A stretch of 44,163 nt of DNA from Bacillus carboniphilus (GTDB lineage Bacteria > Bacillota > Bacilli > Bacillales > JC228), in the NCBI RefSeq assembly GCF_039522365.1, contig NZ_BAAADJ010000009.1:309-44471 (forward strand), in the 5' to 3' direction. The translations under genes and the position numbers were made by a program. Of this stretch, positions 24,311-32,037 are shown in pieces. The notes under the pieces were generated by a model. That model had not been told where the DNA came from, searched no databases, and saw only the letters and a program-made list of their open reading frames with translations. How positions within the stretch are numbered: position 1 is the stretch's first letter; every line of letters begins with the position of its first letter.

Positions 24311-24939
24311 TAAATCAAGAACTTAAAACAGTTTATATCTTATTAACGGATACAGATACAGTATTGTCTAGAATCATCAAATGGTTTACAAATGCCCCAT
24401 ATAATCATGTTTCAATCGTACTTGATGAAAAACTCGATGAGATGTATAGCTTTGGACGAAAATATCCGAGAAATCCGCTCATTGCGGGTTTTATCAAAGA
24501 GGATGTCTATTTCGGAACCTACCGCTATTTAGAAGATACAAGATGTCTCCTTACAAGGATGGAGGTTTCCTCAGAGGAGTTCGCTCGGATTCAAAAAGTT
24601 ATTCAAAGTTTTGATCAACATAAAGATAAATATTCCTATAATCTGTTGGGACTTGTTGGGGTGGCTGTGCAACGACCAATTGACCAAAAGAATAAATATT
24701 TTTGTTCTCAATTTGTAGCAGAGGTTTTTGAAAAAAGCGGCCTGAATTTATGGGATCTTCCTCCTGCCCTTGTCACCCCTAATGACTTTTTAATGCATCC
24801 ACGCTTTGACATTGTTTATGAAGGAAGTTTGTATGAATATCCTTTACTAAATCATGAGTTATTAACCAGACATACTATTGATATGTCCTATCCGTTTATG
24901 TATCCTTTTGAGCTTTTAAAGAAGAAATTACCGCTATAA
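24307..24939 (+). CDS. permuted papain-fold (YiiX/YebB-like) cysteine hydrolase
   Basis: 210 residues. Order of catalytic residues fits a circularly permuted NlpC/P60 fold: His in YNHVSIVLDE (near residue 34) comes before Cys in YFCSQFVAEVFEKSG (near 139). In this superfamily (YiiX, LRAT-like) such enzymes act on acyl or amide bonds. No signal peptide. Overlaps the yozG-like gene by 4 bases, so it belongs to that operon; this linkage to yoaS-yozG is not one I know from B. subtilis. Confidence 0.75.
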   Translation: MINQELKTVYILLTDTDTVLSRIIKWFTNAPYNHVSIVLDEKLDEMYSFGRKYPRNPLIAGFIKEDVYFGTYRYLEDTRCLLTRMEVSSEEFARIQKVIQSFDQHKDKYSYNLLGLVGVAVQRPIDQKNKYFCSQFVAEVFEKSGLNLWDLPPALVTPNDFLMHPRFDIVYEGSLYEYPLLNHELLTRHTIDMSYPFMYPFELLKKKLPL

Positions 24940-24955
24940 TTTTAAATTCATACCT

Positions 24956-24988
24956 AAAACGCAGAGGTGTAATCTTTGCGTTTTTTTC
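24956..24988 (+). terminator. terminator of the yoaS-yozG operon
   Basis: Stem aacgca...tgcgtt followed by seven T. Confidence 0.85.
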
Positions 24989-25085
24989 ATGCATAAAAAG
25001 ATGGATGATATTGTATCTAATACGTATCAGGGAATGTCCACAAAATAACATGAAGGTTCATTTCACATTAGGAGGATAATCATAA

Positions 25086-25970
25086 ATGTTCTATCATGTT
25101 AAAGAACTTCAATATAATGCAAAACCGAGCCAGCCAGATCCAGTTTATGCAAAAAAGCTACAAGAAATTTTAGGGGGGCAATTTGGAGAAATTTCCGTCA
25201 TGATGCAATACCTATTTCAAGGGTGGAATTGTCGAGCAGAAGGAAAATATCGTGACATGCTACTCGACATCGCAACAGAGGAAATTGCTCATGTGGAAAT
25301 GATTGCAACCATGATTGCTCAATTGTTAGACGGAGCACCGGCTCATGACCAGGAACAAGCTGCAAAGGATCCAGCGGTGGAAGCAGTGCTAGGGGGAATG
25401 AATCCTCAACATGCAATTGTAAATGGACTAGGTGCGCAGCCGAATGACAGTGTAGGATACCCTTGGACAGCTCGTTACACCATCGCAAGCGGAAACTTAC
25501 TTGCGGATTTTAGAGCTAACCTCAATGCAGAATCGCAAGGACGGCTTCAAGTATGTAGACTGTATGAGATGACTGCAGACCCAGGAGTTAGAGACATGCT
25601 TTCATTCCTAATTGCTCGAGATACTATGCACCAAAACCAATGGATGGCAGCGATAGAAGAACTAGAGCAAACGCAAGGTGCCATTGTACCAAGTACGTTT
25701 AACCAAGAATATGAGAAACAAGAAGTGTCTTACTCGTTCATGAACTTTTCACAAGGCGAAGAGAGCAGCACGGGAAGATGGGCAAGTGGACCAACTTTCG
25801 ATGGGCAAGGTAACTTTGAATACATCCAAAATCCAGAAGCAATGGGGCAAAAACCACAGTTAAATCCAGGACCTAAATATATCCATGGAACCCCTCCACT
25901 TGACATGAGAATCCAACGCGGGGCAGGAAAGATGGAACCAACTTATAATAACGATCAACCGCTCCAATAA
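25086..25970 (+). CDS. ydbD: manganese catalase
   Basis: 294 residues. Di-manganese ligands are in the expected places: Glu35 (GEISVMM), Glu66 and His69 (TEEIAHVEM), Glu149 (NAESQG) and His182 (DTMHQNQW), almost the numbering of the Lactobacillus plantarum enzyme. It breaks down hydrogen peroxide without haem. The C-terminal 90 residues form the usual extended arm. B. subtilis YdbD is a general-stress protein; I do not see a convincing sigma-B promoter here. aggagg is 9 bases before ATG. Single gene. Confidence 0.95.
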   Translation: MFYHVKELQYNAKPSQPDPVYAKKLQEILGGQFGEISVMMQYLFQGWNCRAEGKYRDMLLDIATEEIAHVEMIATMIAQLLDGAPAHDQEQAAKDPAVEAVLGGMNPQHAIVNGLGAQPNDSVGYPWTARYTIASGNLLADFRANLNAESQGRLQVCRLYEMTADPGVRDMLSFLIARDTMHQNQWMAAIEELEQTQGAIVPSTFNQEYEKQEVSYSFMNFSQGEESSTGRWASGPTFDGQGNFEYIQNPEAMGQKPQLNPGPKYIHGTPPLDMRIQRGAGKMEPTYNNDQPLQ

Positions 25971-25985
25971 AGAAAAATCAATTAG

Positions 25986-26024
25986 AAAAGGGCAGTCAAT
26001 TAAGCATTGATTGCTCTTTTCATT
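25986..26024 (+). terminator. terminator after the Mn catalase gene
   Basis: Stem aaaagggca-g-tcaat/attga-t-tgctctttt with T-rich end. Confidence 0.85.
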
Positions 26025-26083
26025 TATCTTCCTTTTAGGATGATATGGGTATTTATGGTAACATATAAGAAGGGGCGAAGAAC

Positions 26084-26317
26084 TTGAACATATTTCTAGG
26101 AGTACTTCTCATTGTGTGGGGATCAATGGTACTTTATTCTTCCCTATTTAATTTAAAAAATAAAGAATATAAAGATAAAGGTGTTTTGGGGGTTAGTGGC
26201 TACATTGAGTTAGAGTTTTTATTAAAGTTATTAAATAAACTACCACTAGCACTTGTAAAAGCGGTTATTGTGATAATTGGCCTTACCTTTATAATTACTG
26301 GAATAGTGATCTTTTAA
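26084..26317 (+). CDS. small membrane protein, unknown
   Basis: 77 residues starting at TTG (26084), 8 bases after aagggg. Two membrane helices (about 3-20 and 56-76) with a short charged loop. Both ends likely face the same side. No family recognised. Confidence 0.65.
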   Translation: MNIFLGVLLIVWGSMVLYSSLFNLKNKEYKDKGVLGVSGYIELEFLLKLLNKLPLALVKAVIVIIGLTFIITGIVIF

Positions 26318-26380
26318 AGTCAAATACCCATGTAGAAAATAACCAAAAATTATGACAGCAGAAGAAGGGTTCGTATCAAA

Positions 26381-26941
26381 ATGAAGAATAAACGCAATTT
26401 TTTAATAGGGTTGTTAACCGTAGTATTAGTGATATTGACTTCATGTGAAAATCCAGCAGACGATTCAAGTCCTACGTCGGACAACCAGGTACAAAAGAAT
26501 GAATCAGCTCAAAACGCAAACGAGGAATCTCCAGAAAAGGTAGACACAATAGAAGAAGACATCTCAACAGAAGATAAAGAGAGTCTTAAAGAAGAATATC
26601 TTAAGAAATTAAATGAAACAAAAAGAGAATGGGATGAGATCAGAGAAAACTCAAAAGATGAAATCACATATGCTTTAAAAACAATAGAAGGTGACAGATA
26701 CGACGTTTGGGATGGATTACTAAATGAAATCTATGGTGTCCTAAAGGAGCAGCTCACTCCAAAAGAAATGGACCAACTAAGAACAGAGCAACGTGAGTGG
26801 ATAAAATACAGAGATCAATCTGCAAAAGAGGCTTCCTTAAAATATGAGGGCGGTACGCAGGAACATCTAGAATACGTTATCGTCCTAAACAATCTCACAG
26901 AAGAAAGATGCTTTGAACTAGTGGAAGAATATATGGAATAA
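26381..26941 (+). CDS. lipoprotein with LprI-type (DUF1311) domain
   Basis: 186 residues. Lipobox LTSC with Cys22. A Ser/Asn/Glu-rich linker reaches residue 70. The last 110 residues match the LprI/DUF1311 pattern: YDVWDGLLNEIYGVLKEQLTPKEMDQLRTEQREWIKYRD, then the GGT block and ERCFELVEEY, in which most family members keep the WD-LN-Y and QR-W--YRD signatures. LprI in Mycobacterium inhibits lysozyme; by analogy the protein may protect the wall, but this is not shown. Its TAA stop directly abuts copy 6 of the hairpin repeat. Confidence 0.85.
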   Translation: MKNKRNFLIGLLTVVLVILTSCENPADDSSPTSDNQVQKNESAQNANEESPEKVDTIEEDISTEDKESLKEEYLKKLNETKREWDEIRENSKDEITYALKTIEGDRYDVWDGLLNEIYGVLKEQLTPKEMDQLRTEQREWIKYRDQSAKEASLKYEGGTQEHLEYVIVLNNLTEERCFELVEEYME

Positions 26942-26970
26942 GGGACACGGGGACAGGTTTACTGTCCCAC
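26942..26970 (+). repeat. REP-like hairpin repeat, copy 6
   Basis: Starts immediately after the lipoprotein's TAA; stem GGGACAG/CTGTCCC. Confidence 0.9.
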
Positions 26971-27092
26971 ATACCTCTAATAAAGAAACCCTTCCCCTTT
27001 ACAAAGGAAAAGCAAAAGTTTAATAGAATACTAACTGGTATTAGAAAGTAAAAATCCCCATCGTAAAGAGCAGGGTATCACATAGAGGTGAA

Positions 27093-27573
27093 ATGACATT
27101 GTTTATTCTAGAAAAATCATTACCCCAACATGTTTCAGTAGAAAAAAGTATTATCAATTCCGATCCTTATTTTAATATAGTCTCAAAAGGAAACATTTAC
27201 GGAAGAGGAAATTCTAATAGAAATCAATAAGGCGTTAAAGGTTGGGGCAGAAAGGTTTATTGTGAAAGATGTAGCTGAACCGGTGGCTACGATTGAATAT
27301 TTACTAGAAACCCCTGGTGATAAATGTACCTGGCTAGGACTTTTACAAATCAAAAAGGAATACCAGGGTAGAGGGTACGGAACCCGCATTTTAGGTCAGA
27401 TTGAAGAAATCTTCAGAGGACAACAAGTGAAGAACTATAGAATTGGCGTCATTGCAGAAAATGAACCAGCCTTGAAGTTTTGGAAGAAACACGGTTTTCA
27501 GGAGGTTAAATCTGTAATCAATGAGGATGCGAAGGAGACTATCACTTTTGAGAAAAACTTAAGTGAGTTATAA
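27093..27573 (+). pseudogene. frameshifted GNAT acetyltransferase
   Basis: From ATG 27093 (agaggtg upstream) the frame runs to ...YFNIVSK and then off-frame to an early TAA. Skipping one base near 27189 (aaaaGGaaac) restores SKETFTEEEILIEINKALKVGAERFIVKD and the rest of a normal 159-residue GNAT protein, including the acetyl-CoA loop YQGRGYGTRILGQIEE and NEPALKFWKKHGFQEV. The second half could be translated alone from GTG 27262, but it would lack the first strands. One G too many (27189 or 27190) is the simplest explanation. Confidence 0.8.
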
Positions 27574-27576
27574 AAA

Positions 27577-27614
27577 GAAGTCGTTCCAATTTGCTGTGGA
27601 ACGACTTCACTTTA
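27577..27614. terminator. bidirectional terminator
   Basis: Perfect 11-bp stem gaagtcgttcc/ggaacgacttc between convergent genes. Confidence 0.9.
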
Positions 27615-27615
27615 T

Positions 27616-28188
27616 TTAAAGACCACTTTGCTGCGTAATCCAAGGTCTCATCCGAACAAAGATTAAGAAGAACACCACACTAATCATCATTCCTTTTAAA
27701 AGGTTAAAAGGAAAAATGGAAGCTACAATAAGCTTGCGGGTTTCCTCTGCACCCATCGCGGGGGCATTTAAAAACCAGGTATAAGCCGGTAAAATCACAT
27801 AATAGTTTAAGATGCTCATGATGATTCCCATTGTGATGGTACCAGCCACTAGGGAAAACACCATTCCTTTACGAGTGCGCAATTTTTGATAAACATAGTA
27901 GGTCGGTAGAACAAATAGGATTCCGGCTAGGAAGTTAGCAATTTGACCAACTGGAACGCCTGTTGGACTGCCGATGAATAGATAATTCATCACGTTTTTT
28001 AAGAATTCCACAACGATTCCGGCAATCGGACCGAAAATCAGTGCTGCAATAAGTGCTGGGACATCGCTAAAGTCCACTAATAGAAATCCCGGAAATGGTG
28101 GTAGCGGGAAATTCAGCAGCATCAAGATAAACGAGATGCTGGATAGCATAGCAATAGTCACACTTACTTTAACCTTCGAATGTTTCAT
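27616..28188 (-). CDS. ribU: riboflavin ECF transporter S component
   Basis: 190 residues from ATG 28188 (agagagg upstream); a longer open frame upstream is the riboswitch leader. Six membrane helices, with the family blocks LLNFPLPPFPGFLLVDFSDVP, GPIAGIVVEFLKN and GSPTGVPVGQIANF. It binds riboflavin outside and works with the EcfAAT module encoded elsewhere. Control by the FMN riboswitch directly upstream makes the assignment secure. Confidence 0.96.
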   Translation of the reverse strand: MKHSKVKVSVTIAMLSSISFILMLLNFPLPPFPGFLLVDFSDVPALIAALIFGPIAGIVVEFLKNVMNYLFIGSPTGVPVGQIANFLAGILFVLPTYYVYQKLRTRKGMVFSLVAGTITMGIIMSILNYYVILPAYTWFLNAPAMGAEETRKLIVASIFPFNLLKGMMISVVFFLIFVRMRPWITQQSGL

Positions 28189-28260
28189 TTTTCCTCTCTC
28201 CTTTGCGATCCATCCACAACAGAAGAAAGGTTCAGCATGAAAAGCATGTGCCTGCTGAAA

Positions 28261-28293
28261 AATACAAAACCCCCAAGTATACATACTTGAGGG
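28261..28293 (-). terminator. FMN riboswitch terminator
   Basis: On the minus strand CAAGTAT-gt-ATACTTG with flanking C/G pairs, followed by ttttgtattttt, between riboswitch and ribU start: the premature-termination hairpin. Confidence 0.85.
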
Positions 28294-28357
28294 AGAGTGA
28301 ACAGGCACGCAAAATAAACGTCCAAAACCACATTTTTTGAACGCATGCAGAACCTCC

Positions 28358-28486
28358 ATCTTCTCCCATCCAGACTATACTGTCGGCTTTGGAATTACAC
28401 CAAATCCTGCCCAAACTACAGGCTCGCGGGCTTAGAGAAAACTCATCACCGCCGGTCGGGAATTGCACCCAGCCCCGAAGATAGAT
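28358..28486 (-). promoter_or_regulatory. FMN riboswitch (RFN element)
   Basis: Minus strand: tcttcggggc, gggtgcaattcccgaccggcggt, the agcccgcgagc arm, then ttggtgtaattccaaagccgacagt and the closing gtctggatgggagaaga. All conserved RFN blocks are present in order. Confidence 0.96.
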
Positions 28487-28590
28487 CAAATCATTTAATT
28501 TTCATATCTATTATACTCAAAAATAAGCTCCCATGAGAACTATTTTCAAATCATGACTTCTTGGCATTTCAATGAGGATTTCTCCATGTA

Positions 28591-28619
28591 GTGGGACAGT
28601 AAACCTGTCCCCTTGTCCC
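28591..28619 (-). repeat. REP-like hairpin repeat, copy 7 (only minus-strand copy)
   Basis: Begins at the TAG stop of the minus-strand HxlR gene (TAGGGAC); so its orientation follows the gene. Stem GGGACAG/CTGTCCC. Confidence 0.9.
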
Positions 28620-28927
28620 TAGGCTTCTAGCCAGTGTTGCGACCATTTTTCGGTTTCGCGCATGATGGGTTCAAGGGCCTTTCCTTTTTCAGTTAAGGAG
28701 TACTCTATTCGTACTGGAGTCTCTGGGAAGACTTCGCGTTTTACAAGACCCTCGTTTTCAAGTTCCTTTAATCGATCCGATAGAACTCTACCACTTACAC
28801 CAATGGATGATTCTATATTGCAAAACCTCTGTGGACCAGATAGAAGCTGGTAAATAATTAAACCTGTCCATCTTTGGCTCAAAAAACCCATTGCTTTTTC
28901 AAATCTAGGACAAATCGTCTTATCCAT
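28619..28927 (-). CDS. HxlR family redox-sensing repressor (YodB/CatR type)
   Basis: 102 residues from ATG 28927 (aaggag 9 bases upstream). This start gives Cys6 in the sequence DKTICPRFE, the position of the redox-sensing cysteine of YodB and CatR. The winged helix is FEKAMGFLSQRWTGLIIYQLL, RFCNIESSIGVSGRVLSDRLKELE and the wing VKREVFPETPVRIEYSLTEKG. Divergent from a CatE-like dioxygenase whose promoter carries a TTAC-N5-GTAA site, so it should sense quinones or diamide and derepress that locus. Confidence 0.92.
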   Translation of the reverse strand: MDKTICPRFEKAMGFLSQRWTGLIIYQLLSGPQRFCNIESSIGVSGRVLSDRLKELENEGLVKREVFPETPVRIEYSLTEKGKALEPIMRETEKWSQHWLEA

Positions 28928-28999
28928 TTCAATCAACTCCTTACTTATATTATAAACTGGTGTAAGAAATAATTGCATTACTTTTTTTAAATAAGTGAC

Positions 29000-29028
29000 T
29001 TGACTACATTAAATTATAATATTATACT
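29000..29028 (+). promoter_or_regulatory. promoter of the catE-like operon
   Basis: TTGACT (29000-29005), 17-base spacer, TATACT (29023-29028). Confidence 0.7.
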
Positions 29029-29031
29029 AAC

Positions 29032-29044
29032 TTACATAAAGTAA
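29032..29044. promoter_or_regulatory. candidate YodB/CatR operator
   Basis: TTAC-ATAAA-GTAA inverted repeat just after the -10 box, covering the start of transcription. I recall TTAC-N5-GTAA as the motif in front of B. subtilis catDE. Confidence 0.7.
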
Positions 29045-29085
29045 CCAACTGACAAATTGTTCAGTTATCACAAGGAGGTAACCAT

Positions 29086-29940
29086 ATGAATTTTCATCGT
29101 GAACCGATTACTTTTGTAGGTCAAGTAGACCTAAAGGTACAGAATATAGAACGCTCTATCGCTTTTTATAAAGAAGTCATTGGCTTCAAGGTTTTAGAAC
29201 AAACGTCTAAGTCCGCTACATTTAGTGCGGATGGAAAAACCGCATTATTAACAGTAGAACAACCAGAGAATGTAGTCCCAAAGCAAGGGAAGACAACGGG
29301 GTTATATCACTATGCACTACTTCTGCCAAAGCGAACAGATTTAGCTAAGATTGTTCAGCATTTTGTAGAAATTGGATTACGGTTCGGTTCCTCAGATCAT
29401 CTGGTAAGTGAAGCTCTTTATCTAAACGACCCAGATGGAAATGGAATTGAAATATATATAGACCGGGACCCTTCTGAATGGAATTGGAATAATGGGGAAG
29501 TAGAAATGACAGTCGACCCATTGAATTTCCCAGACCTCCTATCTGTAGGAAAACAGCAGTCATGGAAAGGGCTGCCGGCTAACACGGTCATGGGACACAT
29601 CCACTTGCACGTATCGGAATTAAAAAAGACAGAGGAGTTTTATTCCAAAGGACTCGGATTTGAAGTCGTCAATCGATTCGGTTCTCAGGCACTCTTTATT
29701 TCTGATGGCAAATACCATCATCATATTGGCTTAAATACTTGGAATGGCGTAGGGGCACCAGCACCTTCTCCTAATAGTGTTGGACTAAAGTCATTTACCC
29801 TAATGCTTTCAAGTGAGGAAAAGAAAAATAAAGTTGTGGCCCAGTTGAATGAAATTGGTGCATCCGTTACAGAAGAAAATGGTTCTATCGTTACGACAGA
29901 TCCTTCAGGAAACCGGATTCGCTTACTAGTCCAAAGCTAG
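29086..29940 (+). CDS. catE: CatE-like catechol-2,3-dioxygenase / glyoxalase-fold protein
   Basis: 284 residues in two VOC modules (about 8-125 and 165-282). Module 1 has VGQVDLKVQNIERSIAFYKEVIGF and ends DPDGNGIEIYID. Module 2 has MGHIHLHVSELKKTEEFYSKGLGF with metal His in HIHLHV, a second His in KYHHHIGLN, and ends DPSGNRIRLLV; the usual Glu ligand of this last motif is replaced by Arg, unless the Glu comes from elsewhere. Length and two-module build match B. subtilis CatE (YfiE), which opens catechols. The ring-cleaving role is inferred from family and context. gaggt site present; first gene of the operon. Confidence 0.8.
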   Translation: MNFHREPITFVGQVDLKVQNIERSIAFYKEVIGFKVLEQTSKSATFSADGKTALLTVEQPENVVPKQGKTTGLYHYALLLPKRTDLAKIVQHFVEIGLRFGSSDHLVSEALYLNDPDGNGIEIYIDRDPSEWNWNNGEVEMTVDPLNFPDLLSVGKQQSWKGLPANTVMGHIHLHVSELKKTEEFYSKGLGFEVVNRFGSQALFISDGKYHHHIGLNTWNGVGAPAPSPNSVGLKSFTLMLSSEEKKNKVVAQLNEIGASVTEENGSIVTTDPSGNRIRLLVQS

Positions 29941-29953
29941 CTGGAGGCTAAAC

Positions 29954-30037
29954 ATGACTATGAGTGAAAAAGAGAACATCAAAAAGCCAGGAATTGAGAT
30001 TGGTATTTATACACTCGGAGATATTGGGGCGAATTGA
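29954..30037 (+). pseudogene. 5' remnant of a luciferase-like (LLM) flavin oxidoreductase gene
   Basis: ATG 29954 behind ggaggctaaac opens a 27-codon frame containing KKPGIEIGIYTLGDIGAN, the characteristic beginning of bacilli LLM-class oxidoreductases, and ends at TGA. The body of about 320 codons is missing: a large deletion between catE-like and the flavin reductase gene. Confidence 0.7.
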
Positions 30038-30075
30038 ATCTACTAAATTAGTAATAAATTAGGATGGTGTAAATA

Positions 30076-30675
30076 ATGGGATTTATCAATAAATTATTTG
30101 GAAAATCAGATCAGGAGGAAGTAACCATGACAAATGAAAAGTTAAACATAGGGATTATTTTAGGAAGTACACGTCAAGGAAGAGTAAGTCCACAAGTGGG
30201 AGAATGGGTAAAAGGAATTGCGGATCAACGTGGAGATGCAAACTATGAAATTGTCGATATTGCAGACTTTCAATTACCGTTCTTAGGAACAACAGATGGT
30301 ACTGAACCAGGGATTGCAGCTTGGAATGAAAAATTAGCGAATTTAGATGGATTCGTATTCATCGTTCAAGAGTACAACCACAGCATAACAGGTGCGTTAA
30401 AAAACGCGATCGACTTTGCGCGTGAAGTTTGGTACAACAAAGCAGCTGGTATTGTAAGCTATGGTTCAACAGGTGGAGCACGTGCTGCTGAACATCTTCG
30501 AGGAATCCTTGCAGAGCAAAAAGTGGCAGATGTTCGAACACATCCAACACTAAGTTTATTTACCGATTTTGCAAATGGAACTGAATTCACACCACAGGAC
30601 CTACATGTGGACAACGTGAACACTATGCTTGAGGAAGTTGTTTCATGGAGCGGTGCATTAAAAACATTAAGATAA
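30076..30675 (+). CDS. NAD(P)H-dependent FMN reductase / azoreductase-like
   Basis: 199 residues. The flavodoxin-like fold begins with IGIILGSTRQGRVSPQVGEWV (phosphate loop GSTRQGR), then IADFQLPFL, FVFIVQEYNHSITGALKNAID and YGSTGGARAAEHLR. Uses FMN and NAD(P)H to reduce quinones, azo dyes or flavins. A second start, ATG 30127 (codon 18), has a near-perfect aggagg site inside the first codons, so a 182-residue form without the MGFINKLFGKS head is equally possible. Context: electrophile-stress operon. Confidence 0.9.
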   Translation: MGFINKLFGKSDQEEVTMTNEKLNIGIILGSTRQGRVSPQVGEWVKGIADQRGDANYEIVDIADFQLPFLGTTDGTEPGIAAWNEKLANLDGFVFIVQEYNHSITGALKNAIDFAREVWYNKAAGIVSYGSTGGARAAEHLRGILAEQKVADVRTHPTLSLFTDFANGTEFTPQDLHVDNVNTMLEEVVSWSGALKTLR

Positions 30676-30731
30676 AAACAAATAAGAAAGAAAAATTTCA
30701 CAATCAAAACAATTACAGAGGAGAAAAAATA

Positions 30732-31142
30732 ATGGTTCAAAAATATGAAGTAAGTTTATTGATTATTCGTGTAGTCCTAGGAATAACATTCTTAGTCCAT
30801 GGAATTGCTAAATTACAAATGGGTCTTGGAAATGTAGCAGGCTGGTTCGAAAGTATTGGAATTATGAGCTTCTTAGGTTATGTTGTGGCTTACATCGAAC
30901 TTCTTGGCGGAATTGCCCTAATCATAGGAATTGGAACAAGAATAGTTTCAGCACTAATTGCTTTTGTCATGATCGGTGCTATTTTCACATCAAAACTATC
31001 CATCGGTTTCATCGGTGCAGAAGCAGCAGGCTATGAACTAGACGTAGCATTACTGGCAATGGCAGCAGTCCTAGTCATCAGTGGAAGCAAACTACTATCA
31101 CTAGATCAAAAACTGCAAGGTGGGACAGGGGGACAGGTTTAG
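30732..31142 (+). CDS. catD: DoxX family membrane protein (CatD-like)
   Basis: 136 residues from ATG 30732 (agaggag 8 bases upstream). Four membrane helices: about 8-28, 48-68, 72-92 and 104-122; SLLIIRVVLGITFLVHGIAKL is the DoxX signature. Same length as B. subtilis CatD (YfiD), the partner of CatE. The natural end is near LDQKLQ; GGTGGQV and the TAG stop are supplied by copy 8 of the hairpin repeat. It probably shares a transcript with the catE-like and reductase genes. Confidence 0.88.
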   Translation: MVQKYEVSLLIIRVVLGITFLVHGIAKLQMGLGNVAGWFESIGIMSFLGYVVAYIELLGGIALIIGIGTRIVSALIAFVMIGAIFTSKLSIGFIGAEAAGYELDVALLAMAAVLVISGSKLLSLDQKLQGGTGGQV

Positions 31143-31150
31143 TGTCCCAC
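31122..31150 (+). repeat. REP-like hairpin repeat, copy 8
   Basis: In frame within the DoxX gene and containing its stop codon (gttTAGtg). Confidence 0.88.
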
Positions 31151-31189
31151 TGTGCTCATAGTTAGACAACAGTTCCCTTATTAAAGTTT

Positions 31190-31227
31190 AAACCGACCTT
31201 CATTTATTAGTAAGGTCGGTTTTCTTT
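31190..31227 (+). terminator. terminator of the catE-like operon
   Basis: Perfect stem aaaccgacctt/aaggtcggttt followed by tcttt. Confidence 0.85.
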
Positions 31228-31307
31228 GTCATTTAAGCATCAAAGAATGGATAGAAGTTAATTTTGTGATACTAAATTAAAAGAGGTAGTCATTTTGAAA
31301 TTCCTAT

Positions 31308-31988
31308 CTAGCTATCCTTTTTCCTAATCTCTTCCACAACCTCATTCGCAAAATGCCCAAGACTCCCCTCAGAGTAACTGCGAATCACTTCCGGAGCCAG
31401 AGAGGTTAAGGCTCTTTTTACATAATCAGGTGAAAACCCTCTTCTAGTAAATTCATTTTCAATATCAACAGCAGCTTGAACAGCTAAATAGGTTGCTAAC
31501 TTGTTCACTTCCGTCAAACGACTTTCCTGGTCGACCTTAATCTGCCCGAGATGGCTATAAAGTTCTTCAACCTGAGAAGGTAAGGTCTCCTCGGTAATGA
31601 ATAACCCATTCCCATGTTCCATCAAATCTCGAGAGTGTCCCATATATTTCACACCCAAGACATGAAGGGCTGGAAACTTTCCTTTCACCTCATTTGTATC
31701 CAAAGCAGTGGCCATATTGATGAAAATAGTATCCGGATTTTCTTTTGCAACAATTCCAGAAATAAAAGGGATGACCTCTTGGGCAGGTAATGCTAAAACG
31801 AGTATATCTACCTGCAATAATTCAGATTCTGTCAAGAAATATCCATTCGGAAAACCTTCCAAAAACGCCTGTACCTTTATCTTGGATGGGTGATATATGC
31901 CGATTTTCACATGATTGTTGTACCAATGCGTCATCATCGCCGCACCTAACTTACCAATCCCGACTAATCCTACTCTCATCTCTTTCAT
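31308..31988 (-). CDS. NAD(P)-binding protein of the ProC/ComER-like type
   Basis: 226 residues. Rossmann start MRVGLVGIGKLGAAMM (G-x-G-x-x-G), strand IGIYHPSK where NADP enzymes bind the phosphate, VDILVLALPAQEV and IFINMATALDT. The C-terminal 80 residues (KLATYLAVQAAVDIENEF, then LTSLAPEVIRSYSEGSLGHFANEV) form a helical bundle. Looks like a small pyrroline-5-carboxylate reductase relative; whether it is catalytic is uncertain. gaggtg lies 8 bases before ATG. A ruined paralogue is at 33136-33363. Confidence 0.8.
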   Translation of the reverse strand: MKEMRVGLVGIGKLGAAMMTHWYNNHVKIGIYHPSKIKVQAFLEGFPNGYFLTESELLQVDILVLALPAQEVIPFISGIVAKENPDTIFINMATALDTNEVKGKFPALHVLGVKYMGHSRDLMEHGNGLFITEETLPSQVEELYSHLGQIKVDQESRLTEVNKLATYLAVQAAVDIENEFTRRGFSPDYVKRALTSLAPEVIRSYSEGSLGHFANEVVEEIRKKDS

Positions 31989-32037
31989 GAAGAAACACCT
32001 CGTTTCAAACCGTTTTAATCATTTTAACAAATGGCTA

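Noticed and set aside
27262-27573. Complete small GNAT gene starting at GTG 27262
   Set aside because: The upstream frame clearly continues the fold to ATG 27093 with one base shift; the short form lacks the first strands and a ribosome site.
29014-29028. PerR/Fur-like box in the catE-like promoter (TATAATATTATA)
   Set aside because: It is a palindrome without the central base of the 7-1-7 Per box and consists of the AT-rich -10 region; the TTAC-N5-GTAA site explains the context better.
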